Shown: positions 1-9,944, numbered from the stretch's first letter. The stretch is 64,000 bases of DNA from Burkholderiales bacterium (GCA_027493935.1 JAOSJV010000001.1:1426001-1490000), one strand, 5' to 3'. Made by a program: numbers and translations. Notes: generated by a model from the letters alone, not told the origin.

Positions 1-389
1 AGTGGCTGCAGGTCGGCTGTCTGGTCGCGATGCAGCCGGAGGGCGGAATGAACTGGTTGCTCGGCACGGTGAAGCGCCTCACCCGGATCGACGAGGCGAG
101 CGCGCACGTCGGCATCCAGACGCTCGCCCGGTCGCCGACGCCGGTCGAGTTCCGCGTGCAGACGGGCAACGCCACCGCACTCAAGCCGGAAACCGGTGTG
201 CTGCTCGACCCGGGCTACACCGAAGCGGAGGTGCCGGTGCTGCTGCGGGCGTGCACGAACGAGCCCGGCCGCACGTTCCTGCTCGAGCGAGAGGGCCGGC
301 ACACGCAGCTCGTGCCGATGGCGGTTACTGCGCGGGGGCCCGATTACGAGGTGGTGCGCTGCCGCCAACTGGTTCGCGGCGGCGAGTAG
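1..389 (+). CDS. PilZ-like protein, C-terminal part (cut by window edge)
   Basis: Only the last ~128 residues are present; the reading frame enters from outside the window (codons begin at position 3). The visible part matches, almost residue for residue, the C-terminal part of the next gene (640-2180), including the block GTVKRL, the phrase LARSPTP and the end QLVR. That second copy carries PilZ motifs upstream, so this is most likely a tandem paralogue in the same c-di-GMP-binding family. The conserved PilZ arginines and the N/DxSxxG motif would lie before the window and cannot be checked. About 250 bases of non-coding DNA separate it from its paralogue. Confidence 0.7.
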   Translation, partial: WLQVGCLVAMQPEGGMNWLLGTVKRLTRIDEASAHVGIQTLARSPTPVEFRVQTGNATALKPETGVLLDPGYTEAEVPVLLRACTNEPGRTFLLEREGRHTQLVPMAVTARGPDYEVVRCRQLVRGGE

Positions 390-639
390 CCGCGCGCTTC
401 GTTTCGAGCGCGCTCGCGGGCGCGGCGCATCGGCGAAGACACGAGCGGCAGCCGGCGCAAGCCCGGACATCGGCCGCGGCCCTCGGGTGGGTTTGCGGCG
501 TTGCCGGTTGTCAACAATTGTCAAAAGTGCCTCCGTGCAGGTCCCGCGCGGTGTGTCGCGCCGGGCGTCCAGGCTAGACTGACCGTGATGCGTCGCCGCG
601 CGTTTCGGTGGGGGCGGCGCCCTCGGAATCGGAGGCGAC

Positions 640-2180
640 ATGCTCAAGGTCTTCACTCGCGCCGGCCCGGCGCAATCGCTCGCCGATTCGAAGGAGCGCG
701 ACCGTTTCCTCCGCCAGGTCGCGGCGCTCGAGCCGCACCGGGCGCTCGAGGAGTTGCGGCGCCGCGTGGGGCTGGTCGCGGGGGACAGCAGCGTGCGCCC
801 CGAGGCGAGAGCCGGCATCGTCTACGCGCTCGATTCGGCCGGTGCCGGCCCGGTGCAGCGGATCGGCGGCGAATACCTGCTGGCGGCGCGGCTGAGCAAG
901 TCGCAGGAAATGCTGCTGTGGGACTCGCTCCATGGATTCTGCGCGGCTACCGCGCGGGCGTACCTGGATTGCTTCGATGGGGTAGCGCCCAGCGTCCGCG
1001 CGGCGACCGAGCACAAGACGTTTGCGGCGCCGATCGCGGTGCGCGCGCTACGCGCACTCGGGCAGCAGTTGAAGCTCGAGCACGTGCGCTACGGGCCGCT
1101 GGATCCGGACATCTGGACGAACGTCGCTCGGGTGTACGGGCGCATCGAGGCAGCCGGGATCGCGCGGCTGCCCGTCCCCGAGGCGCCCGGCGCGCCGGCG
1201 CGGATCACGCCCGAGACGGAATTCGTCCGCATCGCGATGTTCTCGGTCTGCTCGCCCGGGAGCCTGCTGCCCTTGCAGATCGAGGTCGCCGATCGGCTGA
1301 CGGGCCGGTACGCCCGGCTCTTCAAGATTTCGCGCCGCCGGTCGGCCGCTACCCCGTACCGCTTCGACCTCGATCAGGGCTCTCCCCGGTGCGGTGCGTC
1401 GGGCCGACCTCGGGTGGCCTTTCGGCGCGCTACTTCGGGGCGGAGGCTGCCTACCAGGAGCTGGTCGGCCTGAAGCAGCAGATTGCGACGTTCGGGGAGA
1501 TTCCCGAGGATCTCGCCATGGACGGGCGGCTGCAGCCCGGCAAGGTGGTGGACGTCATCGATCACCTGGCGCAGTACTGGGCGCCCAAGGTGAGCGGCCG
1601 GCAGCACCCGCGCCACCGCATCAAATCGCGCGTCACCGTGGCGTGGGGCCTCGACGGCGCGCTCGACGCGCTCGACCCGGTGGGTTCGCGCCCGGCGGAG
1701 AACCGCGCGATGGAGAGTTGGATCGTAGAGAACGTGAGCGCGGGTGGCGTGGGCGCGCTGGTGCCGTCGATTCCGGGCGAGTGGCTGCAGGTCGGCTGCC
1801 TGGTGGCAATGCTGCCCGAGGGTGGACGGAACTGGATTCTCGGCACCGTGAAGCGCTTGCGGCGCAACGACGAGTCGGGCGCGCAGGTGGGTATCCAGAC
1901 CCTCGCGCGCTCGCCGACGCCGGTGGCGTTCCGGATCCAGCTCGACAACGCGACCGCCTTCCGTGCCGAGACCGGAATCCTGCTCGATCCGGGCATCAGC
2001 GAGGCCGAGGTTCCGGTGGTGATGCGTGCGCGCACGAGCCAGCGCGGCCGCACGTTCGTGCTCGAGCGGGACGGCCGGCGCACGCAGCTCGTGCCGATCG
2101 CGGTGATGGCGCGCGGGCCGGACTACGAGGTGGCGCGCTGCCGCCAGCTCGTGCGCAGCAAGAGGGAAGCGCCGCGATGA
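640..2180 (+). CDS. PilZ-like c-di-GMP-binding protein (frameshifted in this sequence)
   Basis: A protein of about 510 residues read across several apparent indels. The first ~230 residues are a mostly helical, unrecognised N-terminal region. The C-terminal part has a basic RxxxR-like stretch (RHRIKSR) followed by ENVSAGGVGA, which fits the PilZ N/DxSxxG motif, so binding of cyclic di-GMP is inferred. Frame 1 is used up to about 1330, then the best protein needs a lost base near 1329, an extra C near 1355 and a lost C in the run near 1384; from there frame 3 runs cleanly to the TGA at 2178-2180. The first start codon, ATG 640, follows GGAGGCGAC. Tandem paralogue of the gene cut by the window start. 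Confidence 0.65.
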
Positions 2181-2182
2181 GC

Positions 2183-2265
2183 CGTCGTTCCCGCGCAAGG
2201 GACTGCGCGGGGGATCGGCTGATGCGCGCCCAGCCGGCGTCCCCGCCTGCGCGGGGATGACCCGA
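2183..2265. repeat. Dispersed palindromic intergenic repeat, copy 1
   Basis: Left arm TCGTTCCCGCGCAAGG and right arm CCTGCGCGGGGATGACC are imperfect inverse complements, so the element can fold into a long hairpin. It sits directly after the PilZ-like gene and before a convergent gene. Related arms occur at 6523-6657 and, less completely, 55131-55230. Confidence 0.55.
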
Positions 2266-2304
2266 CCCGAAGCGCTCCGGGTTGGGGCGCGTAGCGCCGC
2301 CGCC

Positions 2305-2987
2305 TCACCTGCTGAGCAGGTTCTGCAGGGCGCGCTCGCCGGCGCGCCGCCCCATCGCCTGCGTCATGCGGCCCACCAGCGCGTCGAGGACGATCTTCGA
2401 GACCTCGCCGGGCGTGACGCCGCCCTGGCGCTTGCCGACGTTCGCCAGCTGGATGTCGGGCAGCGCGTAGCCGATCGTCGCGCCGCGCACCGGTAGCTCG
2501 GGCACGAAATTCACCGTGGCGCCGCGGATCGTCAGGCGCTCGACGATGAGTCGCGTCGCGCCGCGCGCGGCGCGCGGGTCGGGCTTGCCGACGTAGTTGT
2601 CCACGTTGCGCTTGAACGCGTCGAAATTGCTTCCGTTACGGCCCACCTGGTAGGTGATCGTCGGGCCGACGACCGCGATGCGCCGCACCAGAACCACTTC
2701 CTTCGCGATGGTGGCCGGGTCGACCGACACCTCCACGGTGCGGACCGTCGCGCCTGCGGCGCGCTGAACCCCTTTGCATTGCCGATCACGACACCGGTGA
2801 TTACGCCTGCGCCGCTCGCTGGCGAGAGCGCGACCGACTCGAGCTTGACCTCGGCGCCGATGATGTCCGGCACGTACGACTCGATCGCCCGCTTCACGAT
2901 CCAGTCGAGGGACAGGTAGAACCACACCGCCACGCCGGTGGCGGCGAGGAGCGCGAGCGCCGCCACGCCGAAGAGTGCGCGCTTCAT
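2305..2987 (-). CDS. AsmA-like membrane-anchored protein (one frameshift)
   Basis: Conserved hypothetical protein of ~227 residues. Residues 5-25 form an N-terminal membrane segment (ALFGVAALALLAATGVAVWF), followed by a periplasmic-type beta-rich domain with GAEVKLESVALS and later NVDNYVGKP, resembling the DUF748/AsmA group of envelope proteins. One base appears to be missing around 2752-2757: before it the frame reads GNAKGFSAPQA, after it TVRTVEVSVDP, and joining them restores a smooth family-like sequence. It ends at TGA 2305-2307. The molecular role is unknown; AsmA-like proteins act in envelope lipid transport or assembly. It is 22 bases downstream of the esterase gene and probably co-transcribed. 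Confidence 0.6.
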
Positions 2988-3009
2988 GCGTTGCTCCCAT
3001 CCGGGCCGC

Positions 3010-3666
3010 TCACGCCAGCACGCTCCGCAGCCATGCCCCGATGTCGACGATCTCCTCGGCGCAGACCGCGTGCGGCATCGGGTACTCGCGCCATTCGACC
3101 GCGTAGCCGAGCGAGGCGAGCAGATCGCGCGAGCGGCGTCCGAGCGCCACCGGCACGATCGGATCGTGCACGCCGTGCGCCATGAAGATCGGCGTCGCGC
3201 GGTTCGCGGCGTGCGCCTCGGCGGTGAGCGAATCGGCGATCGGCACGTAGGTCGACAGGGCCATGATCCCGGCGAGCCGCTCTGGGTGGCGCAGCGCGGT
3301 CTGCAGCGCGATCGCGCCGCCTTGCGAGAAGCCGGCGAGCACGATGCGTCCGGCGGCCGTACCGCGCTCGCGCTCGCGCGCGATGAGTGCCTCGATCCCG
3401 CGCTGCGACGCGCGCACTCCCGCGGCGTCCTCGCGCCGCGCCACGTCGTTGCCGAGGATGTCGTACCAGGCGCGCATCACCATGCCGCCGTTGATCGTCA
3501 CCGGCCGCGTCGGCGCGTGCGGGAAGACGAAGCGGATCGGCCGCGCGGGCAGCGCGAGCTCGCCGACGATGGGCTCGAAGTCCGAGCCATCGGCCCCGAG
3601 GCCGTGCAGCCAGATCACGCTCGCCTGCGCCTCCGGTCCGGTCTCGATCTCGATGGCGTCGAGCAT
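3010..3666 (-). CDS. Alpha/beta-hydrolase carboxylesterase (phospholipase/carboxylesterase family)
   Basis: 218 residues, the usual size for the bacterial carboxylesterase II / acyl-protein-thioesterase-like family. It contains the oxyanion region HGLGADG near the N-terminus, the nucleophile elbow GFSQGG (Ser near residue 113), the acid in VHDPIVP and the catalytic His in MPHAVC, so the full Ser-Asp-His triad is present. It should hydrolyse short-chain carboxylic esters in the cytoplasm; the natural substrate is unknown. Its ATG shares a base with the TGA of the upstream mog gene (TGATG), implying translational coupling. Confidence 0.88.
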   Translation of the reverse strand: MLDAIEIETGPEAQASVIWLHGLGADGSDFEPIVGELALPARPIRFVFPHAPTRPVTINGGMVMRAWYDILGNDVARREDAAGVRASQRGIEALIARERERGTAAGRIVLAGFSQGGAIALQTALRHPERLAGIMALSTYVPIADSLTAEAHAANRATPIFMAHGVHDPIVPVALGRRSRDLLASLGYAVEWREYPMPHAVCAEEIVDIGAWLRSVLA

Positions 3667-4250
3667 CACGGCTTGGGACGCTGCGCCGACTTCGGCCGGA
3701 ACGCCTCGACGACCGCATCGTGGGTCTCCACGTACGGACCGCCGATGAGGTCGATGCAGTAGGGCACCGCGGCGAAGATGCCGTCGACCACGCGCTTGCC
3801 GTCGGCGTCGCGCAGGCCCTCGAGCGTCTCGCGGATCGATTTCGGCTGCCCGGGCAGGTTGATGATCAGGCTCTGCCGGCGGATCACCGCCACCTGGCGC
3901 GACAGGATTGCCGTCGGCACGAACCGCAGGCCGATCTGGCGCATCTGCTCGCCGAAGCCGGGCATCACCTTGTCGGCGACTGCGAGCGTCGCCTCCGGCG
4001 TCACGTCGCGCGGCGCTGGCCCGGTCCCGCCGGTGGTGAGCACCAGGTGGCAGCCCGTGCGGTCGACCAGATCGATCAGCGTGCTCTCGATCAGTGCGCG
4101 CTCGTCCGGGATCAGGCGCGTCTGCATCCGCCATGGCGACGCGAGCGCCCGTCCGAACCACTCCTGCAGCGCCGGAATGCCCGCGTCCTCGTAGTCGCCG
4201 CGCGAGGCGCGGTCGCTGATCGAGACGAGGCCGATGAGAAGCTCGCTCAT
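3666..4250 (-). CDS. mog: Molybdopterin adenylyltransferase
   Basis: 194 residues of the MoaB/Mog fold. The start MSELLIGLVSISDRAS and the molybdopterin-binding signature TTGGTGPAPRDVTPE are both typical; the protein adenylylates molybdopterin before molybdenum insertion. A later stretch QSLIINLPGQPKSI also fits Mog. This matters here because the window contains a molybdenum hydroxylase cluster at 13.7-22.8 kb that needs the cofactor. ATG 4250 is chosen because MSELLIG is the family-like N-terminus; upstream codons are not conserved-looking. It is coupled to the downstream esterase by a one-base stop/start overlap. Confidence 0.9.
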   Translation of the reverse strand: MSELLIGLVSISDRASRGDYEDAGIPALQEWFGRALASPWRMQTRLIPDERALIESTLIDLVDRTGCHLVLTTGGTGPAPRDVTPEATLAVADKVMPGFGEQMRQIGLRFVPTAILSRQVAVIRRQSLIINLPGQPKSIRETLEGLRDADGKRVVDGIFAAVPYCIDLIGGPYVETHDAVVEAFRPKSAQRPKP

Positions 4251-4378
4251 GCGCGTGAAACGTGCGGGGTGGACAGCGGGGCCCTTCCACCGCGTCGTGC
4301 GGATTCTATACCGCCCATCGCCAGCCGGTTCGCCGTCGACTGCCGACCGTCCCGCTCCCAACCGTCCGCTGCCTGCGG

Positions 4379-4885
4379 CTATTCCCCGCTGTCCGCGCGT
4401 CCTGCCTCCATCGCGCGCTTGAGCTCCTGGAACAGCGCGCGGAACGCGCGCGGCGGGCGGTTTGCGGCCTCCTCGTCGCGCGCTTTGCGCACGAGCGCGC
4501 GCAGGCGCTGCAGATCGGCGTTCGGATACTCGCGGGCGAGATCGGTGAGCGCGCCGTCTTCGGCGATCAGGCGCTCGCGCCAGCGCTCGACGCGGTGCAG
4601 CGCAGCCGTCGCCGCGCCTGAGCGGCCGCGCAGCTCGTCGAGCTTCGCCCGGATCGGCGCCGCGTCGACCTCGCGCATCAGCCGCCCGATGTACTGCAGC
4701 TGCCGGCGCCGCGCTTCGCGGCTCGCGATCCGCTTCGCCGCGAGCACGGCCTCGCGCAGGTCCTCGGGCAGCGCGAATGCGGCGAGCTGCGCGCCGCCCA
4801 GCTCCACCAGCGCGGCGCCGAGCGCCTGAAGCGCGTGCATGTCCTGCTTGCGGCGGGTCTTGCTCGGCCGTTCGTCGCGTTGCAT
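4379..4885 (-). CDS. darP: Ribosome-associated protein DarP/YjgA (DUF615)
   Basis: 168 residues, strongly charged and helical throughout, with the DUF615 features SKTRRKQDMHALQALG near the N-terminus, REARRRQLQYIGRLMR in the middle and a closing FQELKRAM. The family associates with the late 50S subunit and helps ribosome maturation. The gene is divergent from pmbA, 101 bases away, an arrangement conserved in many beta- and gammaproteobacteria, which supports both calls. Confidence 0.9.
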   Translation of the reverse strand: MQRDERPSKTRRKQDMHALQALGAALVELGGAQLAAFALPEDLREAVLAAKRIASREARRRQLQYIGRLMREVDAAPIRAKLDELRGRSGAATAALHRVERWRERLIAEDGALTDLAREYPNADLQRLRALVRKARDEEAANRPPRAFRALFQELKRAMEAGRADSGE

Positions 4886-4913
4886 GCGTCTCGGGTGTCG
4901 CTGGCGTCGTCCG

Positions 4914-4919
4914 TATAAT
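4914..4919 (+). promoter_or_regulatory. Probable sigma-70 -10 element for pmbA
   Basis: A perfect TATAAT lies 68 bases upstream of the pmbA start in the darP/pmbA divergent region. No clear TTGACA is found 16-18 bases upstream, so only the -10 box is supported. Confidence 0.45.
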
Positions 4920-4986
4920 AGCGGCTCTGTGCCGCCCGTCTCCCAGCGCACCCCGCCGATCGCCATCAGACCGCTACGGACGCAAC

Positions 4987-6333
4987 ATGCCCCAGTCGCG
5001 CTTCTCCTTCGACACCGACACGCTGCGCGACATCGTGGCGCACGCGCTCGCGCGCGCCGCGGCGCGCGGCGCCACCGAGGCGGAGGCCGAGGCCTCGGAG
5101 GGCTACGGGCAGACGGTGACCGTGCGCAAGGGCGCGGTCGAGACGATCGAGCACAACCGCGACAAGGGGCTCGGCGTCACGGTGTTCATCGGCAAGCAGA
5201 AGGGCTATGCCAGCACTTCGGACCTCGCGCGCAGGGCGATCGAGGATACCGTCGACGCGGCCGTCTCGATCGCGCGTTTCACCGCGGCCGACGACGCGAA
5301 CGGGCTCGCCGACCGCGAGCTGCTCGCCGGCGCGGACGACTTCCGCGACCTGGACCTCTTCCATCCGTGGAGCCTTGCCGTAGAGCAGGCGGTCGCGATC
5401 GCGCGCCGCTGCGAGGCGGCCGCGTTCCGGCTCGATCCGCGCGTGGCGAATTCGGAGGGCGCGACCGTCTCCACGCAGCAGTCGCAGTTCGTCGCCGGGT
5501 CGTCCGACGGCTTCGTTGGCGGGCAGCGCAGCTCGCGGCACTACATCTCGCTCAGCGTCATCGCGCAGGAGGGCGGCGAGATGCAGCGCGACGACTGGTA
5601 TTCGACCGCCCGCGCCGCCGCCGACCTCGCGCGGCCGGCCGCGCTCGGCGACTATGCCGGCCGCCGCGCGCTCGCGCGGCTGCGCGGCCGCAGGATTTCG
5701 ACGCGCGCGGCGCCGGTGCTGCTCGAGGCGCCGCTCGCGAGCGGCCTGCTCGGCCACTTCGTCGCCGCGGTGAGCGGCGGGAGCCTGTACCGCAAGGCAT
5801 CGTTCCTGCTCGACAGCCTCGGTACCGAGGTGTTCTCGCCGATCGTGAACCTGCGCGAGGAGCCCCATCTTTCGCGTGGACTGGCCAGCGCGTGCTTCGA
5901 CGACGACGGCGTCGCGACGCGGCCGCGCGACGTCGTGCGCGACGGCGTGCTGCAGGGCTACTTTCTCGGCACCTACTCGGCGCGCAAGCTCGGCATGCGC
6001 AGCACCGGCAACTCCGGCGGCAGCCACAACCTGATGCTCGCGCCGGGCGACAGGGATCTCGTCGGACTGCTGCGCGAGATGGGCACCGGTCTCTTCGTGA
6101 CCGAGCTCCTGGGGCAGGGGGTGAACATGGTGACCGGCGACTACTCGCGCGGCGCGTGCGGCTACTGGGTGGAGAACGGCGAGATCCAGTATCCCGTCGA
6201 GGAGATCACCATCGCCGGCAACCTGCGCGACATGTTCAAGCGCATCGTCGCGGTCGGCAGCGACGTGCTGGTGCGCGGTGCGCGCCAGAGCGGCTCGATC
6301 CTGATCGAGCGCATGACGATCGCCGGAGAGTAG
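4987..6333 (+). CDS. pmbA: Metalloprotease PmbA/TldE
   Basis: 448 residues, matching the ~450-residue TldE/PmbA subunit. Seen in order: the N-terminal alpha/beta domain with VRKGAVETIEHNRDKGLG, the middle SSRHYISLS region, and the C-terminal beta domain with NSGGSHN and the terminal EITIAGNLRDMF. PmbA forms a heterodimer with TldD that degrades unfolded peptides and matures some peptide antibiotics; PmbA itself lacks the HExxxH metal site found in TldD, and none is seen here. tldD is not in the window. ATG 4987 gives the expected MPQSRFSFD start. Confidence 0.93.
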   Translation: MPQSRFSFDTDTLRDIVAHALARAAARGATEAEAEASEGYGQTVTVRKGAVETIEHNRDKGLGVTVFIGKQKGYASTSDLARRAIEDTVDAAVSIARFTAADDANGLADRELLAGADDFRDLDLFHPWSLAVEQAVAIARRCEAAAFRLDPRVANSEGATVSTQQSQFVAGSSDGFVGGQRSSRHYISLSVIAQEGGEMQRDDWYSTARAAADLARPAALGDYAGRRALARLRGRRISTRAAPVLLEAPLASGLLGHFVAAVSGGSLYRKASFLLDSLGTEVFSPIVNLREEPHLSRGLASACFDDDGVATRPRDVVRDGVLQGYFLGTYSARKLGMRSTGNSGGSHNLMLAPGDRDLVGLLREMGTGLFVTELLGQGVNMVTGDYSRGACGYWVENGEIQYPVEEITIAGNLRDMFKRIVAVGSDVLVRGARQSGSILIERMTIAGE

Positions 6334-6344
6334 GGCGATGCACA

Positions 6345-6370
6345 GGAGGAAACCCGCTCGGGATTCCTCC
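6345..6370. other. Strong hairpin after pmbA
   Basis: GGAGGAA, then CCCG, pair with CGGG and TTCCTCC across a tiny loop with one A-A mismatch. It lies 12 bases after the pmbA stop. No T-run follows, so it is either a weak terminator or an mRNA 3'-end stabiliser. Confidence 0.4.
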
Positions 6371-6482
6371 GCTGATCTGCTTCACGCTGGTGCGGGCGGG
6401 TGGATCCGAGCGGGGGTTCGGCTCGACGTCCGTGTCGCCCCGGCCGCAGGCATGTCGTGGAGACCACGGCTTAGGCCGGGGG

Positions 6483-6488
6483 TATAAT
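6483..6488 (+). promoter_or_regulatory. Possible -10 element upstream of dctP
   Basis: A perfect TATAAT lies 240 bases before dctP. If used, the palindromic repeat at 6523-6657 would lie in the dctP leader. No convincing -35 box is visible. Confidence 0.25.
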
Positions 6489-6522
6489 TCCGCGCGCTTC
6501 AAGACTGGGAAAACGTCTGCTT

Positions 6523-6657
6523 CGGTCGTCCCTGCGAAACGGGGGATCCGGGAAGTCGTCCAGGAGGCGGTCGCGGAAGTAATCGATCGCGCTCGCGCTC
6601 GATTCCCGCTCCCCGACGACGTCCCAGGAGACCGGTTTCGCGGGAATGACGATCGTC
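6523..6657. repeat. Dispersed palindromic intergenic repeat, copy 2
   Basis: The left end CGGTCGTCCCTGCGAAAC and the right end ACCGGTTTCGCGGGAATGACGA are imperfect inverse complements flanking ~90 bases. The arm core TTCCCGCG is shared with the repeat at 2183-2265. It fills most of the pmbA-dctP spacer and shows no coding potential. Confidence 0.5.
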
Positions 6658-6727
6658 CGCAGGGGTTGCCCTGGCTGGCGCACCCGTCATGAATCGACGT
6701 ACGAACAAGCACAGGAGGATAGCCGAA

Positions 6728-7817
6728 ATGGAACGAAGGGACTTTCTCAAGACGGCCGGCGTGGGGGCGGCGGCCGGCGCGGCGATCGCCGCACCGGCGA
6801 TCGTCAGGGCCCAGCCGACCCTGAACTGGCGCCTGGCGTCGAGCTTCCCGGAAGAGCCTCGATACCATCTTCGGCGCCGCCGATCACATGGCCAAGCGGG
6901 TCGGCGAGATGAGCGGCGGCAAGTTCAACATCCGGGTCTTCGCAGGAGGCGAGATCGTGCCGGGCCTGCAGGTGATGGACTCGGTCGCCAACGCCACGGT
7001 CGAGCTCGGCCACACCGCGCCGTACTACTACGTCGGCAAGGACCCGACCTGGGCGTTCGGCACCGCGGTGCCGTTCGGGCTCAACTTCCGCCAGTACAAC
7101 GCATGGTGGATCTTCGGCGGCGGCGAGCAGGTGTTCAACGAGTTCACGCAGGGGCTCGGCGTGGTGTCGCTGCTCGCCGGCAACACCGGTGCGCAGATGG
7201 GCGGGTGGTTCCGCAAGGAGATCAAGAGCACCGCGGATCTCGCCGGTGTCAAGATGCGCATCGGGGGCTGGGGCGGGACGGTGTTCGCCAAGCTCGGCAT
7301 CGTGCCGACGCAGATCGCCGGCGGCGAGATCTACCAGGCCCTCGAGCGCGGCACGATCGACGCGGCCGAGTGGGTGGGGCCGTACGACGACGAGAAGCTC
7401 GGCTTCCACAAGGTCGCCAAGTTCTACTACTACCCGGGCTGGTGGGAGGGCGGCCCGGCGCTGCACACCCAGGTCAACAAGAAGGCCTGGGACAGCCTGC
7501 CGAAGGAGTATCAGGCGATGCTGACGGCCGCTTCGTACGAGGCGAATGCCTGGATGATGGCCAAGTACGACGCCGGCAACGCGGCCGCCCTGAAGCGGCT
7601 GATCGCCGCCGGCGTGCAGCTGCGCGGCTACCCGCGCGAGGTGATGGACGCGGCGTTCAAGGCGGCGAACGCGCTGTACGCCGAGACCGCGGCCAAGAAC
7701 GCGGCGTTCAAGAAGGTGCACGACAGCTACATGGCGTTCCGGAACGACTCGGCCTCCTGGCTGCGCGTCACCGAGAACACCTTCGACGACTTCGTCGCGG
7801 CGGCGATCCGGCGCTAG
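6728..7817 (+). CDS. dctP: TRAP transporter solute-binding protein DctP (one frameshift)
   Basis: Periplasmic substrate-capture subunit of a TRAP transporter, ~362 residues. It begins MERRDFLKTAG, a twin-arginine-type signal peptide followed by a hydrophobic Ala/Gly-rich core ending near AIVRAQP. The mature part has the DctP pattern: AKRVGEMSGGKF, a FGTAVPFGLNFRQYN stretch, and QALERGTIDAAEWVGPYDD. The last two resemble the 2-oxoacid-binding (TakP-like) group, but the ligand cannot be fixed. An extra G near 6850 breaks the frame; removing it gives SSFPKSLDTIFGAA, the usual family sequence. ATG 6728 follows AGGAGG with good spacing. A terminator follows, and dctM/dctQ converge from the other strand. 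Confidence 0.88.
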
Positions 7818-7836
7818 CCGGCTGCGGTGTGCGTTC

Positions 7837-7866
7837 GAAGCCCCGCGCGAGCGGGGCTTCTTATTT
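7837..7866 (+). terminator. Rho-independent terminator of dctP
   Basis: GAAGCCCCGC and GCGGGGCTTC form a perfect 10-bp stem with a GCGA loop, followed by TTATTT, 19 bases after the dctP stop. Confidence 0.9.
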
Positions 7867-7879
7867 GCTGCGCCGCGCG

Positions 7880-9345
7880 CTACCGGCCGCCCGGGGGCGC
7901 GGCTTTGCCCGGCGACGGCTTGCCGAACATGCGCATGACGTCGTCCTGCGGCTGCGCTTCGGGCGCCGGCTCGTCGTAGCTCTGGATCTTGATCTCGATG
8001 TCCTTCACCGGCCTTCGGGTCGGATCGTCGCGCAGCACCGTGGTGAGCTGCGGGAAGGCGATCACCACGGCGAGCGCGATGAGCTGCACGACGACGAACG
8101 GGACGATGCCGCGGTAGATGTCGAGGGTTTTCACCTCCTTCGGCGCCACGCTTCGCAGGTAGAACAGCGCGAAGCCGAACGGCGGCGTGAGGAACGAGGT
8201 CTGCATGTTCATGCCGATCATGATCGCGAACCACACCGGGTCCAGGCCCATCTTCACCGCCACCGGTCCGAGCAGCGGGAGCACGATGAACGCGATCTCG
8301 AAGAAGTCGATGAAGAAGCCGAGCAGGAAGATCAGGACGTTCACCACGATCAGGAAGCCGACCACGCCGCCCGGGACGAGCGAGAACAGGTGCTCGACCC
8401 AGAGATCGCCGTCCACCGCCCGGAACACGAGGGCGAACACGGTCGACCCGATCAGGATGAACATGACGAAGCTCGAGAGCCGCAGCGTCGAGTCGAGCGC
8501 CTCGCGCAGCACCCGCCGCGTGAGACGGCGCTTGACGATCGCCAGCCCGAGCGCGCCGACCGCGCCCATCGCACCGGCCTCCGAGGGCGTGGCGATGCCG
8601 ACGAAGATCGACCCGAGCACGAGGAAGATCAGCACCAGCGGCGGCACCATCACCACCAGCACGTGCCAGAAGAGCCTGCCGCCGCGCAGCGGCCGCGCCT
8701 CGGGCGGGAGCGCCGGCGCGAGCTTCGGCCGGAAGAGCGAACTGACCGCCACGTACAGGCACAGCAGGCCGACCAGCATCGCGCCCGGCGGGAACGCCCC
8801 CATGTACATGTCGCCCACCGATGCGCCCAGCACGTCGGCGAGCACGATGAGCACGATCGACGGCGGAATGATCTGGGCAAGCGTGCCGGAGGCGCAGATG
8901 ACGCCGGTGGCGAGCCGCCTGTCGTAGCCGTAGCGCAGCATCACCGGCAGCGAGATGAGCCCCATCGCGATCACCGAGGCGGCGATGACGCCGGTGGTGG
9001 CGGCGAGCATCGCTCCGACCAGGATCACTGCGTAGGCGACGCCGCCCGTACCGGGCCGAAGAGCTGCCCGACCGTGTCGAGCAGATCCTCGGCCATGCCG
9101 GTGCGCTCCAGCATCAGCCCCATGAAGGTGAAGAACGGGATCGCGAGCAGCAGCTGGTTGGTCATGATCCCGAACAGCCGCTGCGGCAAGGCCTGCAGCA
9201 GCGCCGGCTGCAGCAGGCCCATCTCGAAGCCGATGAACGCGAACAGCATGCCGTTCGCGGCGAGGGCGAACGCGACCGGGAAGCCGAGCAGCAGGAACAG
9301 CGCCAGCGCGAAGAACATCACCGGCGCGAGATCTTGGTGCGTCAT
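7880..9345 (-). CDS. dctM: TRAP transporter large permease DctM (one frameshift)
   Basis: About 488 residues and roughly a dozen membrane helices; the DctM subunit carries the Na+-coupled translocation path. The N-terminal half reads MTHQDLAPVMFFALALF and then FFTFMGLMLERTGM; the C-terminal half has GSIFVGIATPSEAGAMGA, a DctM hallmark, and ends in a soluble proline-rich tail. One G is missing near 9047: restoring it joins LFGPVRG to GVAYAVILVGAMLA. The ATG at 9345 overlaps the dctQ stop by four bases. It is transcribed away from dctQ and toward dctP. Confidence 0.9.
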
Positions 9346-9944
9346 GTGCGGTCCCCGCCGGTCTCGGCCGACCTTGCGTGCGTCGCTTCGATCGCCTCGC
9401 GGTGCTCGTCGACGTCGGTGCGATGCTCGGTCTCCTCGGCGAGCGCGCCGCGCAGGAAGCCGACGCGCTTGATGAGCTCCGACACGCCCTGCAGCACGAG
9501 CAGGCCGAAGGCGACCGGGATGACGAGCTTCACCGGCCAGCGCACCAGCCCGCCCGCGTCGGCCGAGATCTCGTGCGTGCGCCACGCCTCCATGAAGAAC
9601 TCCCAGCCGTACCAGGCGATGAGGATGCACACCGGGAACATCATGAATACGAAGCCGAACACGTCGACCCACGCCTGTCTGCGCCGCGTCAGCCGGCCGA
9701 AGACGAGGTCGATGCGCACGTGCGCGTTGTGCTTCAGCGTGTAGCCCGCGGCGCCGAGGAAGACGAGCGAGTACAGGTACCACTGGATCTCGAGATACGC
9801 GTTCGAGCTGTAATTGAACCCGTAGCGCATGAGGGTGTTGCCCGCGCTGAGCAGCGTGAGCACGAGCACGGTCCAGAGCAGGAAACGGCCGACGTATTCG
9901 TTCAGCCGGTCGATCGCGCCGGACAGCGCGAGTAGCGGTTGCAT
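9342..9944 (-). CDS. dctQ: TRAP transporter small permease DctQ
   Basis: 200 residues with four predicted membrane helices (around residues 18-38, 55-72, 95-115 and 140-160) and a charged C-terminal tail. LSAGNTLMRYGFNYS and LEIQWYLYSLVFLGAAGY are typical DctQ sequence. It forms the membrane complex with DctM; the genes overlap by ATGA. The binding-protein gene dctP lies at the far end on the opposite strand rather than first in the operon. Confidence 0.9.
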   Translation of the reverse strand: MQPLLALSGAIDRLNEYVGRFLLWTVLVLTLLSAGNTLMRYGFNYSSNAYLEIQWYLYSLVFLGAAGYTLKHNAHVRIDLVFGRLTRRRQAWVDVFGFVFMMFPVCILIAWYGWEFFMEAWRTHEISADAGGLVRWPVKLVIPVAFGLLVLQGVSELIKRVGFLRGALAEETEHRTDVDEHREAIEATHARSAETGGDRT

